Position numbers and translations under genes: made by a program
Notes under the pieces: generated by a model
The model's input: the letters and a program-made list of their open reading frames with translations, nothing else
Told to the model about the DNA's origin: nothing
Databases searched by the model: none
Shown here: in pieces, positions 44,030 to 52,158 of the stretch
Layout: each line of letters begins with the position of its first letter
How positions within the stretch are numbered: position 1 is the first letter of the stretch
NCBI RefSeq assembly: GCF_001458255.1
Contig: NZ_CYSB01000025.1
Span: 186,001-250,000 of the forward strand
DNA length: 64,000 nt
Source of the DNA: Thalassovita autumnalis
GTDB taxonomy: Bacteria > Pseudomonadota > Alphaproteobacteria > Rhodobacterales > Rhodobacteraceae
Reading direction: 5' to 3'

Positions 44030-44449
44030 TCAGCTTCGCGGTTTGCTGATCGGCACGCCGTAGAGTTCCAGCTTGTGCCCCTTCAGTCGGTAGCCCAGCT
44101 TTTCGGCGATTTTTTCCTGCAATTGTTCAATCTCGGGGTCGCAGAACTCAATCACCTCGCCCGAGTTCATATCGATCAGATGATCGTGATGTTCCCGCTC
44201 GGCGTCCTCATAACGGGCGCGGCCATCGCCAAATTCGTGTTTGTCCAGAATTCCGGCTTCTTCGAACAGCTTTACCGTCCGGTAGACGGTTGCGATGGAA
44301 ATGCGGGGATCGCGGGAAGAGGCGCGGGCATAAAGTTCCTCCACATCGGGGTGATCCGCCGATTCTTCCAGAACCGCCGCGATGGTGCGGCGTTGCTCGG
44401 TCATCCGCAGGCCCATGGCTTCGCAGCGTGAGATGATCGTTTCGCTCAT
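44030..44449 (-). CDS. Fur-family metal-responsive transcriptional regulator
   Basis: A 139-residue Fur-family repressor. The N-terminal winged helix (MGLRMTEQRRTIAAVLEESA, then ISIATVYRTVKLFEEAGIL) reads DNA; the metal-binding part has EREHHDHLIDMNSGEVIEFC and an acidic helix EIEQLQEKIAEKLGYRLKGH. The CxxC zinc pairs of enteric Fur are absent: only FCD remains. Alphaproteobacterial members of this type often regulate manganese uptake (Mur) or mixed Fe/Mn targets, so iron specificity is not certain. The ATG at 44449 has GGGGACAGGA. Confidence 0.88.
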   Translation of the reverse strand: MSETIISRCEAMGLRMTEQRRTIAAVLEESADHPDVEELYARASSRDPRISIATVYRTVKLFEEAGILDKHEFGDGRARYEDAEREHHDHLIDMNSGEVIEFCDPEIEQLQEKIAEKLGYRLKGHKLELYGVPISKPRS

Positions 44450-44618
44450 TCCTGTCCCCAAATCTGATCACATCCAGCAGGTCTGATGTGGTGCCGTTCT
44501 TGTTTAGCCCGCTGCGTGGCTGTTGGCCACAGGTAGCTGCAACAGGGGGCAGCGGGCGGCGCTGATACCTGCGTCAGCTCTTGGGGGCAAGCGGATTTGC
44601 CGGCCAGTGCGCCAAATG

Positions 44619-45314
44619 TCACGCCGCAAGCAGATCGACCCAGACGGGCAGGTGATCTGAGGCCACGCGCGCCGGTCTGGCCTGATGCACCGTTGGCTTT
44701 TCAAAACGCAGATCTTTGCTGAGGGCAAAGCGGTCCAGCCCGGCAACCGGCCGCGGCGCCGGATAGCTGGGGGCGGATTTCAGGATGGTCATGCCGTGGG
44801 TGATGGCCTGCAGCGGCCGCATCGAGCCCCATTCGTTGAAATCGCCGGCAATCACCGTGGGCAGGTCGCTCAGCTGATCCAGATGGCGCATGATCGCGGC
44901 CAGTTGGCGGTGCCGGTTGCGCCGCAGCAATCCCAGATGGGTGCCGACCACCCGCAGCGGGCCAAGCGGCGTCCGCAGATCTGCGCGAATGGCGCCACGT
45001 GGCTCCAGCCCCGGCAGTTCGATATGGGCGGTGCTCAGTAACTCGATGCCCGGGCGGGCCAGCATTGCGTTGCCATGCCAGCCAAGGGAGCCATCGACCT
45101 GACCGAAGGGCAGGATTTGCCAACCGTGATCTTCGACCAGATCATGCGGCAGGGCGGCGGGTCGGGGCGGTAAACGTTTGTCCGCCTCCTGCAGGACCAC
45201 CAGATCTGCGCTGATCGCGTCAATCACCTGCAGGCTGCGCCCGGGGCGCCGGCGCAGGTCCAGCCCCACACATTTTTGCAAGTTGTAGCTTGCCAGACGA
45301 AAACGCTGTACCAT
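44619..45314 (-). CDS. endonuclease/exonuclease/phosphatase-family protein
   Basis: A 231-residue metal-dependent phosphoesterase of the EEP fold (DNase I-like). The start RLASYNLQKCVGLDLRRRPG gives the metal-binding Asn; VVLQEAD supplies the Glu, VVGTHLGLLRRNRHRQLAAI and TVIAGDFNEWG the central residues, and VASDHLPVWVDL the catalytic SDH at the end. The substrate could be nucleic acid or a phospholipid. The frame stays open far upstream across the divergent gene, but AAAGG just before two ATGs (45317, 45314) marks the true start; 45314 has the better spacing. Confidence 0.87.
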   Translation of the reverse strand: MVQRFRLASYNLQKCVGLDLRRRPGRSLQVIDAISADLVVLQEADKRLPPRPAALPHDLVEDHGWQILPFGQVDGSLGWHGNAMLARPGIELLSTAHIELPGLEPRGAIRADLRTPLGPLRVVGTHLGLLRRNRHRQLAAIMRHLDQLSDLPTVIAGDFNEWGSMRPLQAITHGMTILKSAPSYPAPRPVAGLDRFALSKDLRFEKPTVHQARPARVASDHLPVWVDLLAA

Positions 45315-45353
45315 CATACCTTTAAGATATGATCGATTTGAGGAGTGTGAACC

Positions 45354-46004
45354 CTGTTTCGAGAACAAACACTGCTTGCGCGGATCATTTGGCTGATCTT
45401 GCTGATTTTCGCTGCGGCCGAGCTGTTTGTCGGCAACTGGCCGGCCGCTTTTGTTGCACTGATGACGCTGATGTTGTCCATGGCTCCACTTTTCGTGGCG
45501 CGTTGGGCCGAGGTGGTGGTGCCGCCCAGTTTCATTCTGGCGATTGTGCTGTTCGTTGGCGGCACGCTGTTTCTGGGGGAGACCTTTGATTTCTACGAAA
45601 CCTTCTGGTGGTGGGATATCGCCATGCATGGCGGCAGCGCCGTTGGCTTTGGACTCATCGGATTTGTGTTGGTTTTCATGATGTTCCAAGGTAATGCTTT
45701 TGCCGCGCCACCCATCGCGATGGCGTTTTTTGCCTTTTGTTTTGCGATGACCATTGGTGCGTTTTGGGAAATATTTGAATTCGCAATGGACCAGATGTTT
45801 GGCCTCAACATGCAGAAATCCGGGTTGATGGACACCATGGGGGATCTGATCGTGGACGCGATCGGCGCCTTTATCGGCGCCAGTGCCGGATGGCTTTACC
45901 TGAAATACCTGACGCATGACGGCCCACGCCATGGGTTGCCCGCTGTGATCGCCGAGTTTATCGCAAAGAATCCCCGCTTTTTCAGTCGTAAAAACAATCG
46001 ATAA
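45354..46004 (+). CDS. DUF2238-like membrane protein, probable CTG start
   Basis: A membrane protein of about 216 residues with several hydrophobic segments (AAFVALMTLMLSMAPLFVAR, FILAIVLFVGGTLFLGE, VGFGLIGFVLVFMMFQGN). The conserved polar stretch FYETFWWWDIAMHGGSAVGF and the later AFWEIFEFAMDQMFGLNMQ and LMDTMGDLIVDAIGAFIGA resemble DUF2238/YjdF-type membrane proteins, function unknown. There is no ATG or GTG in frame before the first helix. GAGGAG stands eight bases before CTG 45354, giving LFREQTLLARII...; a TTG at 45399 is the fallback but has no ribosome-binding site. Divergent from the EEP gene, 39 bases apart. Confidence 0.75.
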   Translation: MFREQTLLARIIWLILLIFAAAELFVGNWPAAFVALMTLMLSMAPLFVARWAEVVVPPSFILAIVLFVGGTLFLGETFDFYETFWWWDIAMHGGSAVGFGLIGFVLVFMMFQGNAFAAPPIAMAFFAFCFAMTIGAFWEIFEFAMDQMFGLNMQKSGLMDTMGDLIVDAIGAFIGASAGWLYLKYLTHDGPRHGLPAVIAEFIAKNPRFFSRKNNR

Positions 46005-46024
46005 GCGGGAAAAGCTAAACAGCT

Positions 46025-47443
46025 TCAGGTGCCGCAGAAAGTGGCCTGGACCACCTCATCCGGCTGCGGCGGATAGGTCAGATCAATCGCCTCCGGCTGA
46101 TCCTCATAGGGACGCGCCAGAACCTGCATTAACCGCTCAAACGGCGCCATGTCGCCGGAAATCGCGGCTTGAATCATCTGCTCCACCCGGTGATTGCGTG
46201 GGATGATGGCGGGGTTCACCGATTGCATCAGCGCTTCCGGCGCGTCTTCCTCGGTAATTCGAGCCCGCCAAGTGGCTTCCCAAGCGTCAAAGGTTGTAGG
46301 GTCGGTAAACTGATCCCGTGCAGCTTCGCCGGATAGGGATCTGAATGTATTGGTGAAATCCGCCCTTTGGTTCGCCATTAGGACCAGCAGTTCACTGACC
46401 AAAACCTCATCACCCTCACGCGGGTTGGAAATGCCGATCTTGGCAGTAAAGGCTCGGCGCCAGGTATCGCGGATCATCGCCGGCATGGCGTTCACCGCCT
46501 CTGTAAACTCCTTCACCGCGCTATCGCTGTTTTCAACCAGCGGCACCAGGGATGAGGCAAACTGCGCCATGTTCCAGCCGATGATATTGGCCTGATTGTC
46601 GTAAGAATATCGCCCCTGATGATCGATGGAGCTATAGACGGTAACTGGATGATATGTATCCATAAATGCGGCGGGGCCGAAATCGATCGTCTCACCTGAC
46701 AGCGCAGTATTGTCGGTGTTCATCACCCCATGGATGAAACCGACGGACATCCATTTCACCACCAGATTTACCTGCCGTTCGATCACTGCCTTGAGCAGCG
46801 CCAAGGGGCTGTCCGCCGCCGGATAGTGGCGCGCGACGGTGTAGCCATAGAGCGCGCGCAAACCGTCGTAGTCGCCGCGTGCATAGAAATACTGAAAGGT
46901 GCCCACCCGGATATGGCTGCTGGCCACACGGGTCAGGATCGCGCCCGGCAGGCCGGTTTCGCGCTGAATGCGATCCCCGGTGGCCACAGCCGCCAAGGCA
47001 CGGGTGGTTGGGATGCCAAGGGCATGAAACGCCTCACTCAGCAGGTATTCCCGCAACACCGGCCCCAGCCAGGCCCGCCCGTCGCCATTGCGCGAATAGG
47101 GGGTGCGGCCAGACCCCTTCAGCTGAATGTCACGGCGCCCTCCGTTTGCGTCCAGCACTTCGCCCAGCAAAAGGGCACGGCCATCGCCCAGCTGTGGGGA
47201 AAACCCGCCAAATTGATGCCCGGCATAGACCTGCGCCAGCGGATCTGCGCCATCTGGCACCTGATTGCCGGAAAACACCTGCGCCAGTTCCGCATCAGTC
47301 CCGGCAGTGATCCCCAACTGAGCCGCCAGTTCATGATTGAAGGCCAAGAGTGTGGGCGCGCTGACCGGGGTTGCGGATTGGCGGGTGAAAAAGCGATCCG
47401 GCAGGGTGCCGTAGCTGTTGTCAAAAGGGATGTGCAGGGTCAT
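46025..47443 (-). CDS. selO: SelO/YdiU protein adenylyltransferase
   Basis: Pseudokinase-fold enzyme that transfers AMP to protein Ser/Thr/Tyr residues, linked to redox stress. The 472 residues show LAQVYAGHQFGGFSPQLGDG, the ATP-binding LKGSGRTPYSRNGDGRAWLG, ASSHIRVGTFQYF, the catalytic HGVMNTDN followed by GETIDFGPAAFMD, and the C-terminal CGT, the position of selenocysteine in the eukaryotic enzyme and plain Cys here (tgc). The ATG at 47443 fits the family start; an upstream ATG at 47467 adds eight unlike residues. The ribosome-binding site is weak. Confidence 0.93.
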   Translation of the reverse strand: MTLHIPFDNSYGTLPDRFFTRQSATPVSAPTLLAFNHELAAQLGITAGTDAELAQVFSGNQVPDGADPLAQVYAGHQFGGFSPQLGDGRALLLGEVLDANGGRRDIQLKGSGRTPYSRNGDGRAWLGPVLREYLLSEAFHALGIPTTRALAAVATGDRIQRETGLPGAILTRVASSHIRVGTFQYFYARGDYDGLRALYGYTVARHYPAADSPLALLKAVIERQVNLVVKWMSVGFIHGVMNTDNTALSGETIDFGPAAFMDTYHPVTVYSSIDHQGRYSYDNQANIIGWNMAQFASSLVPLVENSDSAVKEFTEAVNAMPAMIRDTWRRAFTAKIGISNPREGDEVLVSELLVLMANQRADFTNTFRSLSGEAARDQFTDPTTFDAWEATWRARITEEDAPEALMQSVNPAIIPRNHRVEQMIQAAISGDMAPFERLMQVLARPYEDQPEAIDLTYPPQPDEVVQATFCGT

Positions 47444-47488
47444 GTGGGGCAAGCTAACGCCCCACACAGCAAAGGCAATCCCATTCGC

Positions 47489-47935
47489 TCAGCTTTCGCG
47501 GGTCATCAGCACATAGCCGTCCCGCCGGGTGAAATGCAGCCGTTTGTAAAACCGCTGCGCCGCCTCATCGTCAGCACGCGCTTCGAGGTGCAGCGCCTTC
47601 AGGCCAGCGCTTGCCAGCGCCTTGGGCAGTTCGCTCAGCACCTCATGGCCAATGCCACGGCCACGCACGGATTCGCGCAGGAAAATCTCATCCACGGTGC
47701 CATCAAGACCGCCGAACTCAATCGACCAGCCAAAGCTGATCACCACATAGCCGATCGGCGCCATACGCGGGCCGATCAGATAGGCGACGCCCAGCGGGCT
47801 GCCCTCCAGCAGCGGCATCAGGGCCGCGATGCGATGATCCTGACTGACGGTGATGCCCATGTGATCGTGGAACGCCGCCACCAGAGGCAACAGCTTTTCC
47901 AGATCATCCGGCCGGGCGAGGCGCAGCGCGGTCAC
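47489..47935 (-). CDS. GNAT-family N-acetyltransferase
   Basis: A 148-residue acetyl-CoA-dependent acetyltransferase. The core motif ESVRGRGIGHEVLSELPKAL is the acetyl-CoA pyrophosphate loop, preceded by TVDEIFLRE and followed by HLEARADDEAAQRFYKRLHF. The acceptor is unknown. Its ATG overlaps the stop of the upstream nucleoside hydrolase gene by 4 bases (47932-47935), so the two are translated together. Confidence 0.9.
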   Translation of the reverse strand: MTALRLARPDDLEKLLPLVAAFHDHMGITVSQDHRIAALMPLLEGSPLGVAYLIGPRMAPIGYVVISFGWSIEFGGLDGTVDEIFLRESVRGRGIGHEVLSELPKALASAGLKALHLEARADDEAAQRFYKRLHFTRRDGYVLMTRES

Positions 47936-48873
47936 AGCCGGGCGATCCGCTCAGCGATCAGGGCAAAGAACCCGTCAGAGTCCACATCCCCCATGAAGGT
48001 CGCATTGGCCGGCCGGTCGGTCACGCCCCACCAGTCTGCCACGGTCATGCCCATGGTCAGCTCAGACTGGGTTTCAATCTCCACATTGATGTGGCGGCCT
48101 TTGAACAGTTCGGGCTTGATCAGATAGGCGGTCACACAAGGGTCATGCAGTGGCGCCCCGTCGGAACCGTATTTTTCCTTGTCAAACCGTTCAAAGAAAT
48201 CGGTCATTTCAGCCACGGCAATACCCACCCGGTTGCCGATGTTGCGGAAGGCGTCATTGCGCGCCGGGGTGACCAGCGCCTTATGGGTGACGTCCAGCGG
48301 CATGACCACAATCGGGGCACCTGATTTGAACACGATATCAGCAGCTTGCGGGTCGACGTAGATGTTGAACTCGGCGGCTGGGGTGATGTTGCCCACCTCA
48401 AAGTAAGCGCCACCCATCAGAACGATTTCTTGCACCTTTTCAACAATGTCGGGCGCTTTTTCAAAGGCGGTGGCGATGTTGGTCAGCGGCCCCAGCGGGC
48501 AGAGCGTTACTGTGCCGGATGCCTCAGCGCGCAGCGTGTCGATGATGAAATCAACACCGTGCTGTTCCTGCAGCGGCATTGTGGGATCGGGCAGTACGGG
48601 GCCGTTCAGGCCAGTTTCGCCGTGCACATGTTCCGCGGTGACCAGCGGGCGGCCCATCGGGCGATCGCAGCCGGCAAAAACCTTCACATCCGGGCGACCG
48701 GCCAGTTCGCAGACGCGGCGCGCGTTGCTTTCGGTCAACGAAAGCGGCACGTTGCCGGCCACAGCGGTGATGCCAAGCACCTCGATCTCCTCGGGGCTGC
48801 CCAGCGCCAGAAGAATGGCAACAGCGTCGTCCTGTCCGGGATCCGTGTCGATGATGATTTTGCGCTTGTCCAT
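47932..48873 (-). CDS. inosine-uridine-type nucleoside hydrolase
   Basis: Cleaves ribonucleosides to base and ribose. The 313 residues carry the calcium-binding N-terminal motif IIIDTDPGQDDAVAILLALG, VTLCPLGPLTNIATAF, EIVLMGGAYFEVGNITPAAE with FNIYVDPQAAD, and the late HDPCVTAYLI supplying the last Asp/His. Base specificity cannot be read from the sequence. The ATG at 48873 has AAGGAGGCGGAT. It pairs with the GNAT gene; no transporter is adjacent. Confidence 0.93.
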   Translation of the reverse strand: MDKRKIIIDTDPGQDDAVAILLALGSPEEIEVLGITAVAGNVPLSLTESNARRVCELAGRPDVKVFAGCDRPMGRPLVTAEHVHGETGLNGPVLPDPTMPLQEQHGVDFIIDTLRAEASGTVTLCPLGPLTNIATAFEKAPDIVEKVQEIVLMGGAYFEVGNITPAAEFNIYVDPQAADIVFKSGAPIVVMPLDVTHKALVTPARNDAFRNIGNRVGIAVAEMTDFFERFDKEKYGSDGAPLHDPCVTAYLIKPELFKGRHINVEIETQSELTMGMTVADWWGVTDRPANATFMGDVDSDGFFALIAERIARL

Positions 48874-48978
48874 ATCCGCCTCCTTGATGGAGCGCGGAGA
48901 GTGACCTTATTGCGCCCGGATGTCCAGACAGGAGAGTTACGGCAGTGGATGAAATTCGGCGAAACTCCGCGCCATTTT

Positions 48979-49911
48979 TTAGCGTACGGTCACCTGCTCC
49001 AACCGGTCGCGGAATACTTTGAAGCGGCGGTTGGCCTGGGCCCAAGGGAAAGCATAGCTGGGGTCGGGGACCGCCCAGCCGTCGCCGTAGTTCTGGGCCA
49101 GAACATCGGGTGCGTTGCGCGGAATGGGCAGGTCTGTGATCGGGCAAACCTCAGTTGGCAACACGTGATCGGCTGCAAGATCACCACAACAATAGGGGTA
49201 GACGTACAACTGCCCGGCTTGGACCCAAGCCGGAAACAGGTCAATGTTACAGGGGCCTTCGGTGGTCAGCTTGCGCATCGCCGGATTGCGCGGTGGCTTT
49301 GGGCTGAGCAGACCCTGATCGGCCAGCTGTACCGTGATCTTGTGCCAGGTCTCGGCAGCCTCTTCCTGGCTATCCGCCTCAAACACCAAGGCAAGATCCA
49401 CATCGTCGTCATGTGGGATCAACTTGCCGTCCCGCACCACCCCTAGGAGCGTTCCGGAATTGAGGAAGGCCTGAAACCCCAGCGTCTGTAGTTTTGCAAT
49501 GCCGTCCCCGACAGCGGACCAAATCTCATCATGATCCATGTCTTGAAAGGAACGGTGGAAAAACAGCCCCTCCAGCTGGTCGGGGTCAGGGCAGGCGTAT
49601 TTCAAAACCTGTTCAAACTGTTGATAGGTTTCTGGCTGCCCGGCCTCGATCCCGGCGCGAAAGAGGCGAAATAGGGGTTTCTGTGCCTGACGAGCGCGGC
49701 CGCCGCGGGCCAGGGTCGACAGGATGCGTGCCTGCAAAAATGCAGGTTCCTTGTCCAGTTCCGGGTGCTCCTCAGCCAGTTCGCCTAGCTCGATCACCAT
49801 CGCGCGCGGGCGGTAGCCTGCCTGAGGTGTCAGTAGGTGTGCGAGGGCCAGCTTGCGAATATCTTCGGCGCGACGGCGGGCCTGCACCAGGGCTTTGGAA
49901 GGGCGATCCAT
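48979..49911 (-). CDS. LicD-family nucleotidyltransferase-fold protein
   Basis: A 310-residue protein whose second half is a LicD-type domain: NSGTLLGVVRDGKLIPHDDD (151-170), then VDLALVFEAD. The NSGTLLG and HDDDVDL motifs match LicD and fukutin-related enzymes, which add phosphocholine or ribitol/glycerol phosphate to glycans. The first 130 residues are helical and charged, with no family that I recognise. The start ATG at 49911 has AGGTGACGTT; an in-frame extension to 50007 is not supported. No capsule or glycan gene is next to it, so the acceptor is open. Confidence 0.78.
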   Translation of the reverse strand: MDRPSKALVQARRRAEDIRKLALAHLLTPQAGYRPRAMVIELGELAEEHPELDKEPAFLQARILSTLARGGRARQAQKPLFRLFRAGIEAGQPETYQQFEQVLKYACPDPDQLEGLFFHRSFQDMDHDEIWSAVGDGIAKLQTLGFQAFLNSGTLLGVVRDGKLIPHDDDVDLALVFEADSQEEAAETWHKITVQLADQGLLSPKPPRNPAMRKLTTEGPCNIDLFPAWVQAGQLYVYPYCCGDLAADHVLPTEVCPITDLPIPRNAPDVLAQNYGDGWAVPDPSYAFPWAQANRRFKVFRDRLEQVTVR

Positions 49912-50009
49912 AACGTCACCTGTTTGGAAAAATAGCTGCTCAATCAGGAACCTATCTAAGGCGATCCCCCTGCCGGGCGCAAGCATCCAAGACGTATCCT
50001 GCGCCAAGC

Positions 50010-50029
50010 AAAACGGGCCCCGAAGGGCC
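50010..50029 (-). terminator. rho-independent terminator after the iron-binding protein gene
   Basis: On the minus strand GGCCC-TTCG-GGGCC with a stable TTCG tetraloop, followed by CGTTTTGC. It lies 31 bases after the stop. Confidence 0.75.
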
Positions 50030-50060
50030 TGCAGAAATCACGCTTTGATCGAGGTCGCGA

Positions 50061-51077
50061 TCAGTTGTCGAAATCGACGGTTTCAATCAGTTTCAAGGCG
50101 GTGCCGCGCAGTTTGGCCAGATCCATCAGGTTAACCTCATCCGCGGTGAAGCTGCCCCAGCTTTTGACCAGGCCGTCGGCTTCGGTGCCCGGTGCGATCG
50201 GGTATTCGAAGTTGGCTTCGGCGTAGATCTCCTGAGCAACCGGCGAGGTCAGGAATTCCATCATCTTCAGTGCGTTTTCTTTGTTCGGGGCAGATTTGGT
50301 CATCGCCACGCCCGAGATGTTCACATGGGTGCCGGCGTTTTCAAAGGTCGGGAAGACGATGTTCACGCTTTCGGCCCAGGCTTGCTGTTCCGGGTCTTTC
50401 AGCATTTTGCCCATGTAGTAGGTGTTGCCAATCGCGATGTCGCATTCGCCGGACCAGATCGCCTTGACCTGAGCGCGGTCGTTGCCTTGCGGTTTGCGGG
50501 CCAGGTTGGCTTTGACGCCTTCCAGCCAGGTTTTCGCACCTTCTTCACCCAGGTGGTGAATTACCGCTGCGGTCAGCGCCACGTTATACGCGTTGGTGCC
50601 GGAACGGGTGCAGATGCGGCCCTTCCATTTCGGATCGGCCAGATCTTCGTAGGTGGTGACATCACCTTCGGCAACGCGCTCCTTTGAGGCATAGACGATA
50701 CGGGCACGGGTGGTCAGGCCCCACCAGTGGTTTTCAGGATCATGATATGCGGCAGGCACATTGGCCTCCAGCGCGTCAGAGCTGACGGGCTGGGTTACGC
50801 CGGCGTTTACAACAGCGGCCAGACGCGAAATGTCGACGGTCAGAACCAGATCCGCAGGGGAGCGTGCACCCTCAGCCTGCAGGCGTTCAACCATACCCTT
50901 TTTCAGGTAGGCCACGTTAACCTTGATGCCGGTCTCTTTGGTAAACGCATCGGTCAGCGGCTTGATCAGCTCGGGCTCACGGTAGGAATAAACATTCACA
51001 ACCTCGGCAGCGACGGCTGGGCTGGCAATTGCAAGGCTCAGAGTGGCGAGCGTTGCGCGTTTGATGTGTTTGAACAT
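50061..51077 (-). CDS. fbpA: periplasmic Fe(III)-binding protein of an ABC transporter
   Basis: A 338-residue ferric-iron binding protein (FbpA/FutA/AfuA type) that hands Fe3+ to an inner-membrane ABC importer. A signal peptide (ATLATLSLAIASPAVAAE) precedes VVNVYSYREPELIKPLTDAF, ADLVLTVDISRLAAV and the iron-binding tyrosine pair region ECDIAIGNTYYMGKMLK. HVNISGVAMTKSAPNKENAL is also typical. The ATG at 51077 has GAGGATCG. No permease or ATPase gene is adjacent in this window, unlike the usual fbpABC layout. Two TGA-N9-TCA boxes lie just upstream, consistent with iron control. Confidence 0.92.
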   Translation of the reverse strand: MFKHIKRATLATLSLAIASPAVAAEVVNVYSYREPELIKPLTDAFTKETGIKVNVAYLKKGMVERLQAEGARSPADLVLTVDISRLAAVVNAGVTQPVSSDALEANVPAAYHDPENHWWGLTTRARIVYASKERVAEGDVTTYEDLADPKWKGRICTRSGTNAYNVALTAAVIHHLGEEGAKTWLEGVKANLARKPQGNDRAQVKAIWSGECDIAIGNTYYMGKMLKDPEQQAWAESVNIVFPTFENAGTHVNISGVAMTKSAPNKENALKMMEFLTSPVAQEIYAEANFEYPIAPGTEADGLVKSWGSFTADEVNLMDLAKLRGTALKLIETVDFDN

Positions 51078-51119
51078 GATCGATCCTCATGGGGAGTTCT
51101 AAGCTGGCCCCCTTAAATC

Positions 51120-51159
51120 TGAGCAATTCAGTCAGGTCAATACCTGAATTAATGTGTCA
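51120..51159. promoter_or_regulatory. two TGA-N9-TCA iron-type boxes upstream of fbpA
   Basis: TGAGCAATTCAGTCA (51120-51134) and TGAATTAATGTGTCA (51145-51159) both fit TGA-N9-TCA, the pattern of alphaproteobacterial iron-responsive (RirA/IscR-type) operators. They lie in the 79-base gap between mazG and fbpA; the second touches the mazG stop codon. AATTCAG...CTGAATT also forms an inverted repeat across the pair. Confidence 0.6.
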
Positions 51160-51996
51160 GGAATTCAGTTTGGCGGCTTTTTCATCCAGTTTCACTGCAT
51201 CCCAAAGGGCGTCCATCTCCTCTAAGGTGCTGTCCTGCGGCTGTTTACCCATTGCGGCCAATCGGGCCTCAACCCCTTCGAAACGGCGAATAAATTTGGT
51301 GTTTGCGGCGCGCAGCGCAGCCTCGGGCTCCACCTCAAAATGGCGGGCCAGATTGGCCATGACAAACAGCAGATCCCCAAACTCTTCTTCGACTTCGGCC
51401 TGGGTCAGCGTGTCGCGGGCTTCAACCAGTTCGCCGGCTTCTTCAACGATCTTGTCCAGAACGTTTCTGGCATCGGGCCAGTCAAACCCAACTCGCGCGG
51501 CGCGTTTTTGCAGCTTCACCGCGCGCAGCAGAGCGGGCAGGCCCACTGCGACTCCATCCAATGTGCCTTGCTGGGCTTTGCCTGCGCGTTCCGCGGCTTT
51601 GATGGTTTCCCAATCCTTGGTCTGCTGTTCGGCCGATTTATCGCGGTTTTCGTCACCAAAGACATGTGGATGGCGGGCCACCATCTTGTCGGACATGGTG
51701 TCGGCCACCTCATCAAAGGTGAACAGGCCTGCTTCTTCGGCCATCTGGGCATGAAAGACGGATTGGAACAGCAGATCGCCCAGCTCGCCTTTCAACTCAC
51801 CCCATTCCTGCCGTTCAATCGCATCGGCCACCTCATAGGCTTCCTCAATCGTGTAGGGCGCAATGGTGGCAAAGTTCTGCTCAATGTCCCAGGGGCAGCC
51901 GGTTTCAGGATCGCGCAGGGCCCGCATGATTTCCAAGAGACGGTCCATTCCACCGTTTGGATCATGGATCAGGGCGTCGTTGCGGGGGCTTGTCAT
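51157..51996 (-). CDS. mazG: nucleoside triphosphate pyrophosphohydrolase
   Basis: Hydrolyses NTPs to NMP and pyrophosphate, cleaning the pool and modulating stress responses. The 279 residues carry two MazG domains: the first with GCPWDIEQNFATIAPYTIEE and the acidic metal motif EEAYEVADAI with ELGDLLFQSVFHAQMA; the second with NVLDKIVEEAGELVEARDTL and EVEEEFGDLLFVMANLARHF. The ATG at 51996 has AAGGAGAG. It lies upstream of fbpA on the same strand, but the iron boxes in between suggest fbpA has its own promoter. Confidence 0.94.
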   Translation of the reverse strand: MTSPRNDALIHDPNGGMDRLLEIMRALRDPETGCPWDIEQNFATIAPYTIEEAYEVADAIERQEWGELKGELGDLLFQSVFHAQMAEEAGLFTFDEVADTMSDKMVARHPHVFGDENRDKSAEQQTKDWETIKAAERAGKAQQGTLDGVAVGLPALLRAVKLQKRAARVGFDWPDARNVLDKIVEEAGELVEARDTLTQAEVEEEFGDLLFVMANLARHFEVEPEAALRAANTKFIRRFEGVEARLAAMGKQPQDSTLEEMDALWDAVKLDEKAAKLNS

Positions 51997-52158
51997 CTGG
52001 CTCTCCTTCAGCGGGGTGTTGCCGGCAGATTAGGCAAAGCGCGCCAGAGAGGGAAGCCGCAGAAGGGTGCTTGCGGCAGAAGAACGAATGCCTCCATTTG
52101 CATCGCCACCGATCCGCGCTAGACCAACGCCAAGAGACTACATCTAGGAGCACCTGAC

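Noticed and set aside
45315-45932. Long N-terminal extension of the EEP-family protein
   Set aside because: The frame stays open by chance across the divergent membrane-protein gene; the true start is marked by AAAGG just before ATG 45314/45317.
46025-47443. Selenocysteine in SelO
   Set aside because: The C-terminal position is an ordinary Cys codon (tgc) and no in-frame TGA or SECIS-like element is present.
46730-48127. 465-codon open frame antisense to selO, the acetyltransferase and the nucleoside hydrolase
   Set aside because: It spans three well-supported genes on the other strand and has no family features.
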